Source: Streptacidiphilus sp. PB12-B1b
GTDB taxonomy: Bacteria; Actinomycetota; Actinomycetes; Streptomycetales; Streptomycetaceae
Direction: 5' to 3'
DNA length: 64,000 nt
Assembly (NCBI RefSeq): GCF_014084125.1
Contig: NZ_CP048405.1
Coordinates: forward strand, 434,001-498,000
The notes beneath the pieces were generated by a model. The model did not search any database. It was not told the DNA's origin and saw only the letters and a list, made by a program, of their open reading frames with translations. This document shows, piece by piece, positions 25,457 to 34,975 of the stretch. Numbering within the stretch: position 1 is the first letter of the stretch; each line of letters begins with the position of its first letter. A program made the translations under genes and the position numbers.

Positions 25457-26158
25457 GTGAGCACAGCGCCGGCCGTCGGCCGCACCAGGGCCATCCTGAT
25501 GTCTGCCCCGCGGATCACCGCGATCCCCGTCCAGGAATGCGGGGAACGCCTGGTCGACCTGCGGCTTGAGAACTCCATCACCGTGGACCCGCGCAGGCAG
25601 GACCTGTCCGGCGCCTACGCGCACGTCCGCTCCAGCGTCGCGGGCCTGCTCCTCGCGGCCCAGGCTGCGCTCCCGTCGGGCACCCTGCTGCTGGTCATCG
25701 AGGGCTACCGGCCGCCCGGCCTCCAGGACCGGTACTTCCGCGAGTACGCCGACGCACTTCGCGCCCGCAACTCGCACTGGGACGACGAACAGCTCCACGC
25801 CGCGACCAGCCGCTTCGTCAGCCCGTCCGAGATCGAACCCCACACAGCTGGCGCTGCGGTCGACGTGACCCTGGTGACCGCCAACGGCCGCGAGCTGGAC
25901 CTCGGAAGCCGGGTCGGAGCCACCCCCGAGGAGAGCGAGGGGGACTGCTTCACCCGCGCGGCCGACCTGACCGAGCGGGCCCGCACCAACCGGGCGCTGC
26001 TGTGCCGGGTCCTGGAGAGCGCGGGGCTGGTCAACAACGGCCTCCAGTGGTGGCAGTGGAGCTACGGAGACCCCTACTGGGCCATGGCCACCGACCGGCG
26101 CGCAGCGATCTACGGACCCACCCCGAGCCTTCACGACAGCACCGGTCAGCGGCGCTGA
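25457..26158 (+). CDS. VanX/M15-type D-Ala-D-Ala dipeptidase-like protein with altered active site
   Basis: The 233-residue protein has the M15D layout: EGYRPPGLQDRYF, then PHTAGAAVDVTL (the SxHxxGxAxD zinc site; His and Asp kept) and LQWWQWSYGDPYWA. In VanX the last motif is EWWH, supplying the catalytic Glu and the third zinc ligand His. Here both are Gln, confirmed in the codons CAG-TGG-TGG-CAG. The protein may be inactive as a peptidase or do other chemistry. The GTG start follows AAGGGAG. Confidence 0.75.
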   Translation: MSTAPAVGRTRAILMSAPRITAIPVQECGERLVDLRLENSITVDPRRQDLSGAYAHVRSSVAGLLLAAQAALPSGTLLLVIEGYRPPGLQDRYFREYADALRARNSHWDDEQLHAATSRFVSPSEIEPHTAGAAVDVTLVTANGRELDLGSRVGATPEESEGDCFTRAADLTERARTNRALLCRVLESAGLVNNGLQWWQWSYGDPYWAMATDRRAAIYGPTPSLHDSTGQRR

Positions 26159-26231
26159 CGGCCAGGACCGGACCGCTCACCGGACCTGTTCGCACCGACT
26201 TCCCCCGCACAACTACGAACGAGACGAGGAC

Positions 26232-26459
26232 ATGGTGGACCTTGACCTGCCGCGCATAAAGCCCCGCACCCAGCTGAAGGGCGAGGAGCGCGAGAAGTTC
26301 GTGGAACAGGTGATCAAGGCGTATGGCCACCCGGCCAGCATCCGCCAGATCTGCAAGGAGACCGGCCGCTCGTACGGAGCGATCTACCGCGTACTCGTGG
26401 ACAACAACGTCACGCTGCGCCCGCGCGGCGGCAAGAACAACGTGAGGAGGAAGAGCTGA
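26232..26459 (+). CDS. Small helix-turn-helix DNA-binding protein
   Basis: 75 residues with a Streptomyces-type HTH (EEREKFVEQVIKAYGHPASIRQICKETGRSYGAIYRVLVDNNV) and a basic tail. Its TGA shares one base with the ATG of the following Nudix gene. It probably regulates the local operon. Confidence 0.65.
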   Translation: MVDLDLPRIKPRTQLKGEEREKFVEQVIKAYGHPASIRQICKETGRSYGAIYRVLVDNNVTLRPRGGKNNVRRKS

Positions 26460-26950
26460 TGGCCAGGGAATGGATCCCGCCGCAGCAGTTCGCCCGCCAG
26501 CTTCCGCCGGCCAACCTCTACAGCTGGCTGTACTTCACCAACGCCGAAGGCTGGCCGCTGGCGATGCTCGCCGCCCGCCAGGAGCTCGGCTGGCAGATGC
26601 CCGGCGGCCTGTACGACCACGCCGACCAGGAGCCCTTCGCGACCGCCGTCCGCGAGACCGGCGAGGAGACCGGCATCCGGTTCACCGGCGACCCCGTCTT
26701 TCTCGGCCTTCAGATCTCGCCGCCCGGTCGGGACAGCTGGCCGTACCTGAAGATCGGCGTGTGCTTCGACGGCGGCATCCTCACCCCCGACCAGGTCGAC
26801 GCGATCCGGCTCGACCCCGACGAGCACTCCGAGTTCCGCGTCCTGCCCCTAGAGCACTGGGAGCAGCCCATGGGACCGGAGACGTACCAGCAGACCGTGC
26901 TGATGGACCAGGCGCGGCGGACCGGGGTGCCCTACTACCTCGGCCTGTGA
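26459..26950 (+). CDS. Nudix hydrolase with degenerate Nudix box
   Basis: 163 residues. The C-terminal half of the box, RETGEETGI, is intact, but the start (GGLYDHADQEPF) has a Gln where the first Glu should be and one residue of extra spacing. The fold (WQMPGGLYDHAD) is otherwise typical. Start follows AGGAGGAAGAG and overlaps the HTH gene by 1 nt. Substrate unknown, possibly an activated sugar. Confidence 0.75.
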   Translation: MAREWIPPQQFARQLPPANLYSWLYFTNAEGWPLAMLAARQELGWQMPGGLYDHADQEPFATAVRETGEETGIRFTGDPVFLGLQISPPGRDSWPYLKIGVCFDGGILTPDQVDAIRLDPDEHSEFRVLPLEHWEQPMGPETYQQTVLMDQARRTGVPYYLGL

Positions 26951-27009
26951 GCTGCTTCCTCACCGGTTCCGCCACCCGGCCGGAGCGGACGTCAATTGAA
27001 AGGATCAGC

Positions 27010-27894
27010 ATGTTCGTCGATCTGCCGCACGAGCTTGAGGGCGCACTGACCGCCCTCGCCGGCACCCTGCCCGCCTGGAGCATGGAGGGCACGTTCCTGT
27101 CCGCTTCCACGATTGAGCGCTACGGCGCCGAGCTGGCCTCGGCCCCGCTGTCCAAGGAGACGACCAGCAGCCTTCGCCACGCTCTCGGCGACGGATACGC
27201 GATCGTGCGCCTGGGGAAGATCGCCGAAGCGCTGGACACCGGCGACCAGTTCCTGCGGCTGGTGACGGCGATCCTCACCGAGGTGGCAACCCCGTTCCAG
27301 CCCATACAGCGGTTCTCGCTGTGGAAGCCGATCGGCACCAACCTCAAGAAGAACCCGGGCATGACCAGCGGTACCGGCTACAACGCCTTCCACATCGACC
27401 TGGTCAACGCCACCCGCCCGCCGGATTACACCGTGCTCCTCTGCGTCCGGCCCGACTCGCTCGGTGCTGGGGCGAGCATTCTGTCCGATGCCCACGCGGC
27501 CGTCTCGCGCCTGTCGCCCGCGAGCCGCGCCCTGCTGGCCGAGCCCGCGTACAGCTACGGGCGGTTCTTCGAGCTGTCCGACGTCGGGAAGGAGTACAGG
27601 CCGTTCCCGGTCCTGGACGGCGACCCCGAGGACCTCGACTGGGTCCGGTTCACCGCCAAGATGCTCAGCGAGCCCGGCGCGGATGAGGCGCACGCCCGCG
27701 CGGCCCAGGAACTCTCGGACGAGATGACCGCCGGGCAGGAGTCCGTCATGCTCCAGCGCGGTGACCTCTTGATCGTGAACCAGCACCGCTACGTTCACGG
27801 CCGTGAACCGCTCGCCGACGGCCAGGATAGAGTCCCCGAGCCGGAGCGCCGCCTGCTGCAGCAGCTCTTTCTGCGCAGCAGCGCCCAGCCCTAG
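27010..27894 (+). CDS. TauD/clavaminate-synthase-like Fe(II)/2-oxoglutarate oxygenase
   Basis: 294 residues. The iron site is seen as FHIDLVNAT (H-x-D) and the distal His in LLIVNQHRYVHGREPL, with an Arg in RRLLQQLFLR suited to bind 2-oxoglutarate. Members hydroxylate or desaturate small molecules. It ends tail-to-tail with the glycosyltransferase, the two stops sharing a CTAG. Confidence 0.78.
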   Translation: MFVDLPHELEGALTALAGTLPAWSMEGTFLSASTIERYGAELASAPLSKETTSSLRHALGDGYAIVRLGKIAEALDTGDQFLRLVTAILTEVATPFQPIQRFSLWKPIGTNLKKNPGMTSGTGYNAFHIDLVNATRPPDYTVLLCVRPDSLGAGASILSDAHAAVSRLSPASRALLAEPAYSYGRFFELSDVGKEYRPFPVLDGDPEDLDWVRFTAKMLSEPGADEAHARAAQELSDEMTAGQESVMLQRGDLLIVNQHRYVHGREPLADGQDRVPEPERRLLQQLFLRSSAQP

Positions 27895-28664
27895 ATCCGG
27901 GACTTGCGCAGCGAGTGCCACGCTGCCCCGTACAGCGCCAGCGCGGACCGCGGTACCGACAGGTGCTCGTGCTTCCGGTACAGCCGCCAGTTGTGCTCCA
28001 CCAACGCCAATTTGTTCGAGGATAGCGACCCCGCCCGCCCGGCCCTGTAGACCGCCAGCGGTTCTTCCAGGCCCCGGGCGGGGTGCCCCCCGCGCATGAT
28101 CGACAGCCACAGCGCGTAGTCCTGCCGCTTGGGCATGTCCGGCATCAGCCGCGTGCCCAGCACGGTCCGGTCGTACATCGCGGTCAGCGCCCCGATGTGG
28201 TCCTGCACCAACATGTCGCGGTACGTCACGATCGCCCGCGCGGCGACCACCCGCCCGTTCGGCGTGAAGTCGGCGGCTTCACCCACGTAGTCGCCATCGA
28301 CCCGGTAGTAGGAGGTGAACGTCAGTGGCGCGTCACCCTCGGCGGCGAACGCGAGCTGCCGCTCCACCTTGCCGGGTAGCCACATGTCGTCGCTGTCCAG
28401 GAACGCCACGTACTCGCCCCGCGCCCGTGCCAGGGCGAGGTTGCGGGCCCTGGCCGCGCCGCCCTGCTCGGGCGCCGCCTGCGGGCGCACCCGCTCGTCC
28501 TGGCGGGCCAGGTCGCGCAGCAGGTCCATGGAGCCGTCAGTGGACGCGTCGTCGGTGACCAGCAGCTCCACGTCAAAGTGGGTCTGCGCGAGCACGGAGC
28601 GTACCGACGCGCCGAGTGTCGCCGCCGAGTTGTGCACGGGCATCACGACAGAGACGAGCGGCAC
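27891..28664 (-). CDS. Family 2 glycosyltransferase
   Basis: 257 residues with the GT2 (GT-A) start VSVVMPVHNSAATLGASVRSVLAQ, DDASTDGSMDLL, the DxD-type metal site VAFLDSDDMWLPGK, and a likely base region KRQDYALWL. It transfers a sugar from a nucleotide sugar. The GTG at 28664 has GGGAGGAG upstream; the longer frame to 29054 is a shadow of the dehydrogenase. Divergent from the dehydrogenase gene. Confidence 0.87.
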   Translation of the reverse strand: MPLVSVVMPVHNSAATLGASVRSVLAQTHFDVELLVTDDASTDGSMDLLRDLARQDERVRPQAAPEQGGAARARNLALARARGEYVAFLDSDDMWLPGKVERQLAFAAEGDAPLTFTSYYRVDGDYVGEAADFTPNGRVVAARAIVTYRDMLVQDHIGALTAMYDRTVLGTRLMPDMPKRQDYALWLSIMRGGHPARGLEEPLAVYRAGRAGSLSSNKLALVEHNWRLYRKHEHLSVPRSALALYGAAWHSLRKSRI

Positions 28665-28736
28665 GGCTCTCCTCCCAGTAACGACGGAAACAGCACGGAT
28701 TGTAATCGAGCACCCCTCGCACCCTAGGAGCCGTTC

Positions 28737-29993
28737 ATGAAGGTCATCGTCGCCGGGCAGGGATACGTGGGGCTGCCGCTGGCCGTGCGCGCCGCCGAGG
28801 CAGGCCATCGCGTCGTCGGCTACGACGTGGACCTGCACCGTATCAAGCGGCTCACCGCCGCTGAGTCGTACGTGGAGGACGTGCCCTCCCGACAGCTCCT
28901 CGCGGTACTGGAATCCGGTGCCTACACCCCGACGGCCGACCCCGCCGCGCTGGCCGGCTTCGACATCGCGGTGATCACCGTCCCGACTCCGCTGCGCGAC
29001 GGCGTGCCCGACCTGACCCACGTCGAGTCCTGCGCCCAGGTACTGGGCGGGCACCTGCGCCCCGGCGCGACGGTGGTCCTGGAGTCCACGTCCTACCCCG
29101 GCACCACCGAAGAGGTGCTGCTGCCGATCCTGGAGAAGGCTTCAGGGCTGACCGGCGGAGCGGAGTTCATGGCCGGCTTCAGTCCCGAGCGCATCGCCCC
29201 CGGGAACAAGAAATTCTCGTTCGACGCGACACCGAAACTGGTTTCCGGAATCGACGCGAAATCCCTGAACGCGGTCAAGGGGTTCTACGACACCCTATTT
29301 CAGACCACGGTGCCTGTGTCCGGGCCGAAGGTCGCCGAGATGGCCAAGCTGATCGAGAACGTCTTCCGGCTCGTCAACATCTCCCTGGTCAACGAGCTGG
29401 CGACGCTGGCCGCTCCCCTCGGCGTGAACGTCTGGGAGGCGATCGACGCCGCCGCGACGAAGCCCTTCGGGTTCACCCGGTTCACCCCCGGCCCGGGAGT
29501 CGGCGGCCACTGCCTGCCCGTTGACCCGGTGTTCCTGTCCTGGAAGGTCCAGCGCGACCTCGGCGTCCCGTTCCGGTTCGTAGAACTCGCCATCGACGTG
29601 AACCGCCGCATGCCCTTCTACGTCGTCCAGCGGGTCACCGACGCACTCGACAGGCGCCGCATACCCGTCGCGGGATCCCGGATCCTGCTGCTCGGCCTCA
29701 CCTACAAGATCAACGCCACCGACCTGCGCGCGTCGCCCTCGGCGCGCGTCGCCCACCTGCTTGCCGGCCTCGGCGCCGAGGTCCGCGGCGCTGACCCGAA
29801 CGTCCCCGAGGATCAGGCCGCCCAACTGAAGGTGCCCCTGGTGGACGCGAGCGCCGAAGAGATCGCCGCCGCCGATGCGGTGGTGCTCCTCATGGACCAC
29901 GCCCGGTTCGACCTCCCGGCGATCGAGAGCCACGCTCGCTACGTCCTCGACTGCCGAAACCGCCTGTCGGGACCGAACGTCGAGACCCTCTAG
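28737..29993 (+). CDS. Nucleotide-sugar dehydrogenase (UDP-glucose/UDP-ManNAc type)
   Basis: 418 residues. NAD motif GQGYVGLPLAV, substrate-binding GFSPERIAPGN, catalytic Cys in GPGVGGHCLPVDP and the C-terminal TYKINATDLRASPS are all present. It oxidises the C6 hydroxyl of a nucleotide sugar to the uronate in two NAD-dependent steps. It probably makes the acidic sugar donor for the glycosyltransferases on either side. Confidence 0.9.
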   Translation: MKVIVAGQGYVGLPLAVRAAEAGHRVVGYDVDLHRIKRLTAAESYVEDVPSRQLLAVLESGAYTPTADPAALAGFDIAVITVPTPLRDGVPDLTHVESCAQVLGGHLRPGATVVLESTSYPGTTEEVLLPILEKASGLTGGAEFMAGFSPERIAPGNKKFSFDATPKLVSGIDAKSLNAVKGFYDTLFQTTVPVSGPKVAEMAKLIENVFRLVNISLVNELATLAAPLGVNVWEAIDAAATKPFGFTRFTPGPGVGGHCLPVDPVFLSWKVQRDLGVPFRFVELAIDVNRRMPFYVVQRVTDALDRRRIPVAGSRILLLGLTYKINATDLRASPSARVAHLLAGLGAEVRGADPNVPEDQAAQLKVPLVDASAEEIAAADAVVLLMDHARFDLPAIESHARYVLDCRNRLSGPNVETL

Positions 29994-30032
29994 CTCCTCG
30001 AAACCACCGACCCGATGCCCCCGGGAGTCCTC

Positions 30033-31337
30033 GTGCGCGACGAATGGGAAGACGCCCACACGGACTACACCATGCCCGTGCAGCACCGCGCTCCCGCGTC
30101 GCTGACCGACAGCGAGAGCGACTGGCGCCAGCACCTGGAGGCGACGCCCAACGGCTGGCTCCTACGGAACAACGCCATGACCGAAGCGCTGCTCAGCGGA
30201 CAGCCGATGTACCTGCTGCACACCACCAGGGACATCAACGCCATCCGCGCCAGTGGGCAACTGCACGTCTCCACCGGATGCCTGGTCGGAGCCCTGTACT
30301 GCTCACCCCTCGCCGCCGAGCGCCAAGGGCTGCGCCCGCACAACCTCGGCGCCTACCTGATGAAGACCAAGCCCTTCGCCCGGCCCCTGGTCTTCGAGGT
30401 CGCCCCGGATGCCCCGATCCGGCCCAAGGGAATCGACTACCTGCATCTCGGTCCCATCCACCTGCGCACCTACCAGCGCTACCAGAGCTTCCTCACCCCG
30501 GTCGAGCACGACCAGCTCGTCCGCTCCGTGCTGGCCGGCCTGCGCGCCGCCGCCCCGTTCCTGGACGTCGCGCTGCGCAACGCCACCGGTCACGCCACCG
30601 CGGCACCCGACTTCATCGACCAGCTCTCCGCCGCCGTGCCTGCGGTCCCGTTCCTCGGCTACCTGTACTTCGAGGTCTTGTCCGAGTACCTGATGCTCCA
30701 CTCCGTCACCCCCGAGACCAAGACCTACGCCCAGGCGGGAGAGCTGAACAACTGGCTCTACAAGAGACTCGCCTTCGCCGCCGTGGACACCATGGACCAA
30801 CTGTTCGACCTGGCCCGCTTCACACCGCGCCACGACCGGCTCGTGCAGCTCATCGACGGCATAGAACCGGACCTCAGCCCGGGAGCCGCCGAGTACGTCC
30901 GGCGACGGCTGTCCCACCTGCTCGCCCGCACCGCACTGCACCCGTCCCAGGACGCGGCATCCGTTACCTTCCAGGGCGCCGACCTCGACACGATCCTGGA
31001 GGCCGCTCCCGGACTGATCGGCCAGATCGTCTTCCGCGAGATCCGGTACATGGCCCGCTACGCGCAGCTCTACCACTGCTTCGAGAAGGCCAAGGCACTG
31101 GAGGCATGGGCCTACTGGAACAGCGAGGGGATACCCACCCCCTTCAACGGAACCCTCCCCAAGGGAGAGATCGGAATTCACCCCGTCTACCCCCGAGCGC
31201 CTGTCCGCGTGTGGACGGCAGAACGGGACGGCAAGGGCTACCTGCACCCGACCGAGGAGGTCCAGGCGGTGTTCACGCCGCACCTGGCGACCTGGTGGGC
31301 ACCTCCCCGTCAGCGCGAGGACGGAGTCTCCGCATGA
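30033..31337 (+). CDS. Hypothetical protein in the sugar cluster
   Basis: About 434 residues; not recognised. It has YLLHTTRDINAIRASGQLHVSTGCLVGALYCSPL near the N-terminus and a helical second half (RYMARYAQLYHCFEKAKALEAWAYW). The H-T-T-x-D-I-x-A-I-x-x-S-G pattern faintly recalls ADP-ribosyltransferase/ART-like entry motifs, but I do not claim this. A GTG at 30033 with GGGAG 5 nt upstream is preferred over the ATG at 30015. Its stop overlaps the GT4 start (ATGA), so it works with it. Confidence 0.6.
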   Translation: MRDEWEDAHTDYTMPVQHRAPASLTDSESDWRQHLEATPNGWLLRNNAMTEALLSGQPMYLLHTTRDINAIRASGQLHVSTGCLVGALYCSPLAAERQGLRPHNLGAYLMKTKPFARPLVFEVAPDAPIRPKGIDYLHLGPIHLRTYQRYQSFLTPVEHDQLVRSVLAGLRAAAPFLDVALRNATGHATAAPDFIDQLSAAVPAVPFLGYLYFEVLSEYLMLHSVTPETKTYAQAGELNNWLYKRLAFAAVDTMDQLFDLARFTPRHDRLVQLIDGIEPDLSPGAAEYVRRRLSHLLARTALHPSQDAASVTFQGADLDTILEAAPGLIGQIVFREIRYMARYAQLYHCFEKAKALEAWAYWNSEGIPTPFNGTLPKGEIGIHPVYPRAPVRVWTAERDGKGYLHPTEEVQAVFTPHLATWWAPPRQREDGVSA

Positions 31338-32524
31338 CCGCCAAGCACGTGAACATCCTGACCGGCATCAACCGCCCCGCCGCGCCCTCGTCCGGAAGCG
31401 CGATCCTCGTCAACGATCTCTACGGCGCGATACCCGAGTTCCACACGACCTTCCTGGGCAGGGCACCAGTCGACCAGACCTGGACGCACTCGTTCGACCA
31501 GCTGATCACCCTCACCACGGTCAAGCGCCCCCACGGACCGCACTACGACGCCTACGTCGACGCGTTGACGGACGAGGTCGCCGCGCTCATCGACAAGATC
31601 CGGCCGGCGGCCATCCACGCCCAGTATCTCGGCTTCGCCCTCAGCCTCGCGCTCACCCGGGCAGCGGGCACCATCCCCGTCACAGCCATCGCCCACGGCC
31701 CCGACGTGATCGTCGCCGAGCGCAGCCGGTGGGAGAACGAGACCCTGAACGAGGTCGCCGCCGCAAGCGCCGTGATCATCGTCCCGACCCACGCCCTCGC
31801 CGACCGCATCGACCGACTCACCGGCCGCCGCCTCACCGACCGCCTCAACGTCATCCCCTGGGGCATCCCGCTGGGCGACGTCCAGGTCTGCGACCACCCG
31901 CCCACCCGAACCGGACCACTGTCCCTGGTCCACGCCGGCCGCCTGGACGAGAACAAGGCCACGATCACCGGTGTCGAGGCCCTCGCCCTGACCGACCAGC
32001 CGCACCACCTGACCGTGATAGGCAACGGAATCCTGCGGCAGCACCTGGAGCGGCGGGCCGCCGAACTCGGACTGAGCGACCGCGTTCACTTCATCCCGTT
32101 CCTGCCGCGCGCCGAACTATGGCGCCGCCTGCCGGAATTCGACGCCTTCGTCTTCACGACCCGGGGCCTGGAGGCTTTCGGCCTCGTCGCCGTCGAGGCC
32201 CAGGCCCACCGACTTCCCGTGGTCTACTCCGACCTTCCTGGTGCGAGAGAAATCCTCGGAATCGGCGGCGTCCCCTACATCCCCGGCGACCCCCACTCGC
32301 TGGCCGCAGCTCTGGACGACCTGGGCCGCGACGTCCATCGGCACGACACCCTGGCCAAGGCGGCTTTCGACAACGCCCGCCGGTACGACATCGCGACCAC
32401 CGGCCGCCGACTGCGCGAGCTGACGCTCCGGGGAAACAGCCCAGGGTCACCGCCCCGCTGGCACACCCTGCTGCTGAACCGGACAGCCGCCCGCCGTCCC
32501 CAGACACCGAACCGAAGGCCGTGA
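31334..32524 (+). CDS. Family 4 (GT-B) glycosyltransferase
   Basis: 396 residues with GT4 features: AHGPDVIVAERSRWENETLNEVAAASAVIIVPT, the donor-domain LVHAGRLDENKATITGVEAL, and the E-x7-E motif in GLEAFGLVAVEAQAHRLPVV. A retaining glycosyltransferase. Coupled to the preceding hypothetical gene by 4 nt, which suggests the two act on the same acceptor. Confidence 0.87.
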   Translation: MTAKHVNILTGINRPAAPSSGSAILVNDLYGAIPEFHTTFLGRAPVDQTWTHSFDQLITLTTVKRPHGPHYDAYVDALTDEVAALIDKIRPAAIHAQYLGFALSLALTRAAGTIPVTAIAHGPDVIVAERSRWENETLNEVAAASAVIIVPTHALADRIDRLTGRRLTDRLNVIPWGIPLGDVQVCDHPPTRTGPLSLVHAGRLDENKATITGVEALALTDQPHHLTVIGNGILRQHLERRAAELGLSDRVHFIPFLPRAELWRRLPEFDAFVFTTRGLEAFGLVAVEAQAHRLPVVYSDLPGAREILGIGGVPYIPGDPHSLAAALDDLGRDVHRHDTLAKAAFDNARRYDIATTGRRLRELTLRGNSPGSPPRWHTLLLNRTAARRPQTPNRRP

Positions 32525-32546
32525 CGACATGGCCGAACGCGGCGTC

Positions 32547-33164
32547 CTATCGCATCAAGGCGAAGGTGAGAGCTGCGATACCTCCTAGCGCGGTACCAGC
32601 GAGGATCTGCGCGATTGTGTGGGCCTTGAGGACGATGCGAGACCAGCCGATCGCGGCGGCGCCGAGGGCGGTGGGCAGCATCCAGGGGCCGAAAGCCAGC
32701 AGCAGAATCATCACGGTTCCGCCAGCTACCGAGTTGTGGATTGAGATCTGCCACTTGACGGTCACGAGCAGGGAGGACACGAGGCCGACGAGCATGGCGA
32801 CCACCAGTGCGGAGACGCCCGCGGGTGCGCCGAGTACGTAGAGCAGGGTGATGCCGACTACGACAGAAACCAGGCTGAGGGCCATAGGGACGACCCGTTG
32901 GCGACGGACCCGGATGTGCTTGTCGGTGAGCCCACCGCGCTTGACCCCGAGCAGCACGATGCTGATGGGGATGATGCCGCAGAAGAGGGCGGCCAGAAGG
33001 CCCCAGCCGAGTCCGGCCCAGGAGCGAGTGCTGTGCCATCCGACGAGGAGCAGGAGTGCGATGACCAGGTTGGCAGGGGCGAGGATATCCGTGATGATCT
33101 TGGCGGACTTCTGTGCTGGGGTGCAGTCCGAGAAGGCAGGCGGCGGTGGCGGTGCGAAGGTCAC
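32547..33164 (-). CDS. PAP2-like membrane phosphatase
   Basis: 205 residues with five to six membrane helices. The PAP2 C-terminal signature is partly visible as ISIHNSVAGG and WSRIVLKAHTIAQILAGTALG (Ser-Arg and catalytic His kept, Asp replaced by Gln). It would hydrolyse a lipid phosphate. The GTG start at 33164 overlaps the stop of the MAB_1171c-like gene. Confidence 0.68.
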   Translation of the reverse strand: MTFAPPPPPAFSDCTPAQKSAKIITDILAPANLVIALLLLVGWHSTRSWAGLGWGLLAALFCGIIPISIVLLGVKRGGLTDKHIRVRRQRVVPMALSLVSVVVGITLLYVLGAPAGVSALVVAMLVGLVSSLLVTVKWQISIHNSVAGGTVMILLLAFGPWMLPTALGAAAIGWSRIVLKAHTIAQILAGTALGGIAALTFALMR

Positions 33165-34393
33165 GGGGTGGCTCCAGAGACGGTAGAACGGGTGGCGCTG
33201 AGGCGCTCGACATGGTTTCGGGCGAAGGTGGTGGCGATGTCGCAGAAGTAGGCGTCGGACAGTTCCAGCAGCAGGTGGGCCTCGGTGTCGAGGTCGTCTC
33301 CGGCCTGTGAGGGTGCCTCGGGATTGCCTGCTCGGGAGAGACCGGCGGAGTGCGCCTCGCGGGCGGCCCGGAGCCAGCATGCGTCAGCGGCCGTGGCGGC
33401 TGCCTTGCCAACCAGCCCCGCATCCTCGACGTGGTCCGCTGCCCGCAACCGCACGGAGACGGGCGCGTTGCCGTTCAGGATGAGCATGGCGTCACGGATC
33501 TCAATGGTGCGCCGGTACAGGCGGTCGCGGACTCCGCGGATGTCCAGGGCGTCGTGCAGTCGATGCCGCCTGGGCCTGTAGCGGATCTGTGGAGCGGCCT
33601 CGCTGAGGTGGTCCCACAACGGGTAGAGCTTGATCAGACACTGGTATTGAAGTACCGCGGTCCTGGCCTTCGGATAGGCCGGCATGCTGCTCCCGACGGA
33701 GATCAGGAGCAGGGGAACCAGAGCGAGGAGGCCGTTCAACGCGGTGTCCGCCTTCGCGGGCACCGGGTGGACGTCGAGTCTCGCGAAGATCAGCATGGAC
33801 GCTCGGTGCGCCGCGTAGACGATGCCGATGCTTGTGCCGAGGCAGATGAGCCGCAGTCCCCGGCGCAGCAGCGCGGGCCCTGGCCTGCGTGACCACAGCC
33901 ACGAGAGCCGTGAAGCGGTCAGCATGGCCCAGCCGAAGTACGTCGTCCAAGCGAGGACGTATGCCAGCAGCGTGGAGTCGTGCGGATAGGTCGTCAACAG
34001 GTCGACGGCTTCGTGCGGCCGGTCGGCTAGAGCGAACAGTGTGACCATCACCGCGAGCGTGACTGTCGGGACGACGACGCCGATACGCATCAGCCGTCGG
34101 CGGACCGCTGTGGTGGACGGTCGTGAACTCGCCGCTGCGGCAGCCAGAAAATCCACCACGAAAGCGGCAGCAGCAACCGCAGCCGCCTGCTTAAGAAGCG
34201 CAGAGAAGCTGTTGACACCGACGGTTCTGTCGAGCCACCGCGAAGCGGGATCCGTAGCGAAGCACATTTCTAGGGCAAGCACGAAGAAGGCTGCCCACAA
34301 AGACCGCTTCTCCTTGCTCCGCCAGGCCCCCGGCGCTCGCCAGATCGTGATCGCCCACAGGGCGATTCCCACACTCAGATCGATTACGCTCAT
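33161..34393 (-). CDS. MAB_1171c-like seven-helix membrane protein
   Basis: 410 residues. The first about 245 residues hold seven hydrophobic helices; the remainder is a cytoplasmic helical domain (QCLIKLYPLWDHLSEAAPQIRYRP, RDRLYRRTIEIRDAMLIL). This matches the MAB_1171c putative transporter family, which in actinomycetes is typically next to an ImmA/IrrE peptidase and an XRE regulator, as here. Function unknown. Confidence 0.8.
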   Translation of the reverse strand: MSVIDLSVGIALWAITIWRAPGAWRSKEKRSLWAAFFVLALEMCFATDPASRWLDRTVGVNSFSALLKQAAAVAAAAFVVDFLAAAAASSRPSTTAVRRRLMRIGVVVPTVTLAVMVTLFALADRPHEAVDLLTTYPHDSTLLAYVLAWTTYFGWAMLTASRLSWLWSRRPGPALLRRGLRLICLGTSIGIVYAAHRASMLIFARLDVHPVPAKADTALNGLLALVPLLLISVGSSMPAYPKARTAVLQYQCLIKLYPLWDHLSEAAPQIRYRPRRHRLHDALDIRGVRDRLYRRTIEIRDAMLILNGNAPVSVRLRAADHVEDAGLVGKAAATAADACWLRAAREAHSAGLSRAGNPEAPSQAGDDLDTEAHLLLELSDAYFCDIATTFARNHVERLSATRSTVSGATP

Positions 34394-34399
34394 GTTCGT

Positions 34400-34975
34400 C
34401 TACTCGATCAGGGCGTTCAGAAGATGATTTGACAGTGGGTCAGCCGGTCCCCGGGCTGCCTCCTCTGCCTGGCGAATCCGGCGGGCGAGTACTCCTGCGA
34501 GTCCTTCGGCGGCTTTCTCGTCGACATGCGTGTAACTCGTGCGGCCGAGAAGACTGACGATCCGATTGATCGGGAACCCGGCCCACTCCTCGACTGAGAG
34601 GACTTCTGCGAGGCTGCGATGCTGGGCGCTCACAGCTGGGGCCTCATGCTCATCAGCCGGAAGACAGGAGTGCCCGAGCAGCATGTGACACAGCTCGTGA
34701 AGGATGATGTGGGAGCGATGAAGTGGACTCGTCGCGTTTTCCACGAAGATGTGATCCGCTTTATCCAGCGCGATCCACGCGCCGCACGGTGCCTTATTCG
34801 ATGAACTCTCGTGTTCTATCGCATGGATATGGATAGGTCGGCCGCGCCCCGAAGCGATACTCTCGCACAGCTTCTCGGCAGTGAACGGGACCGGTATATC
34901 CAGGGTTGCCGCAATGGCGGAGAAGTCGTTGCTCGCTCCGCTGGCCTGGCCACCCTTCCTCTGCCAGCTCCGCAT
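34400..34975 (-). CDS. ImmA/IrrE metallopeptidase
   Basis: 191 residues with the zinc motif HELCHMLLGH (HExxH) in a typical ImmA fold. Such proteases cleave an XRE repressor to relieve repression, as in ICEBs1. The XRE gene upstream (35220-35687) is the obvious target. The membrane protein gene follows 6 nt later. Confidence 0.88.
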   Translation of the reverse strand: MRSWQRKGGQASGASNDFSAIAATLDIPVPFTAEKLCESIASGRGRPIHIHAIEHESSSNKAPCGAWIALDKADHIFVENATSPLHRSHIILHELCHMLLGHSCLPADEHEAPAVSAQHRSLAEVLSVEEWAGFPINRIVSLLGRTSYTHVDEKAAEGLAGVLARRIRQAEEAARGPADPLSNHLLNALIE

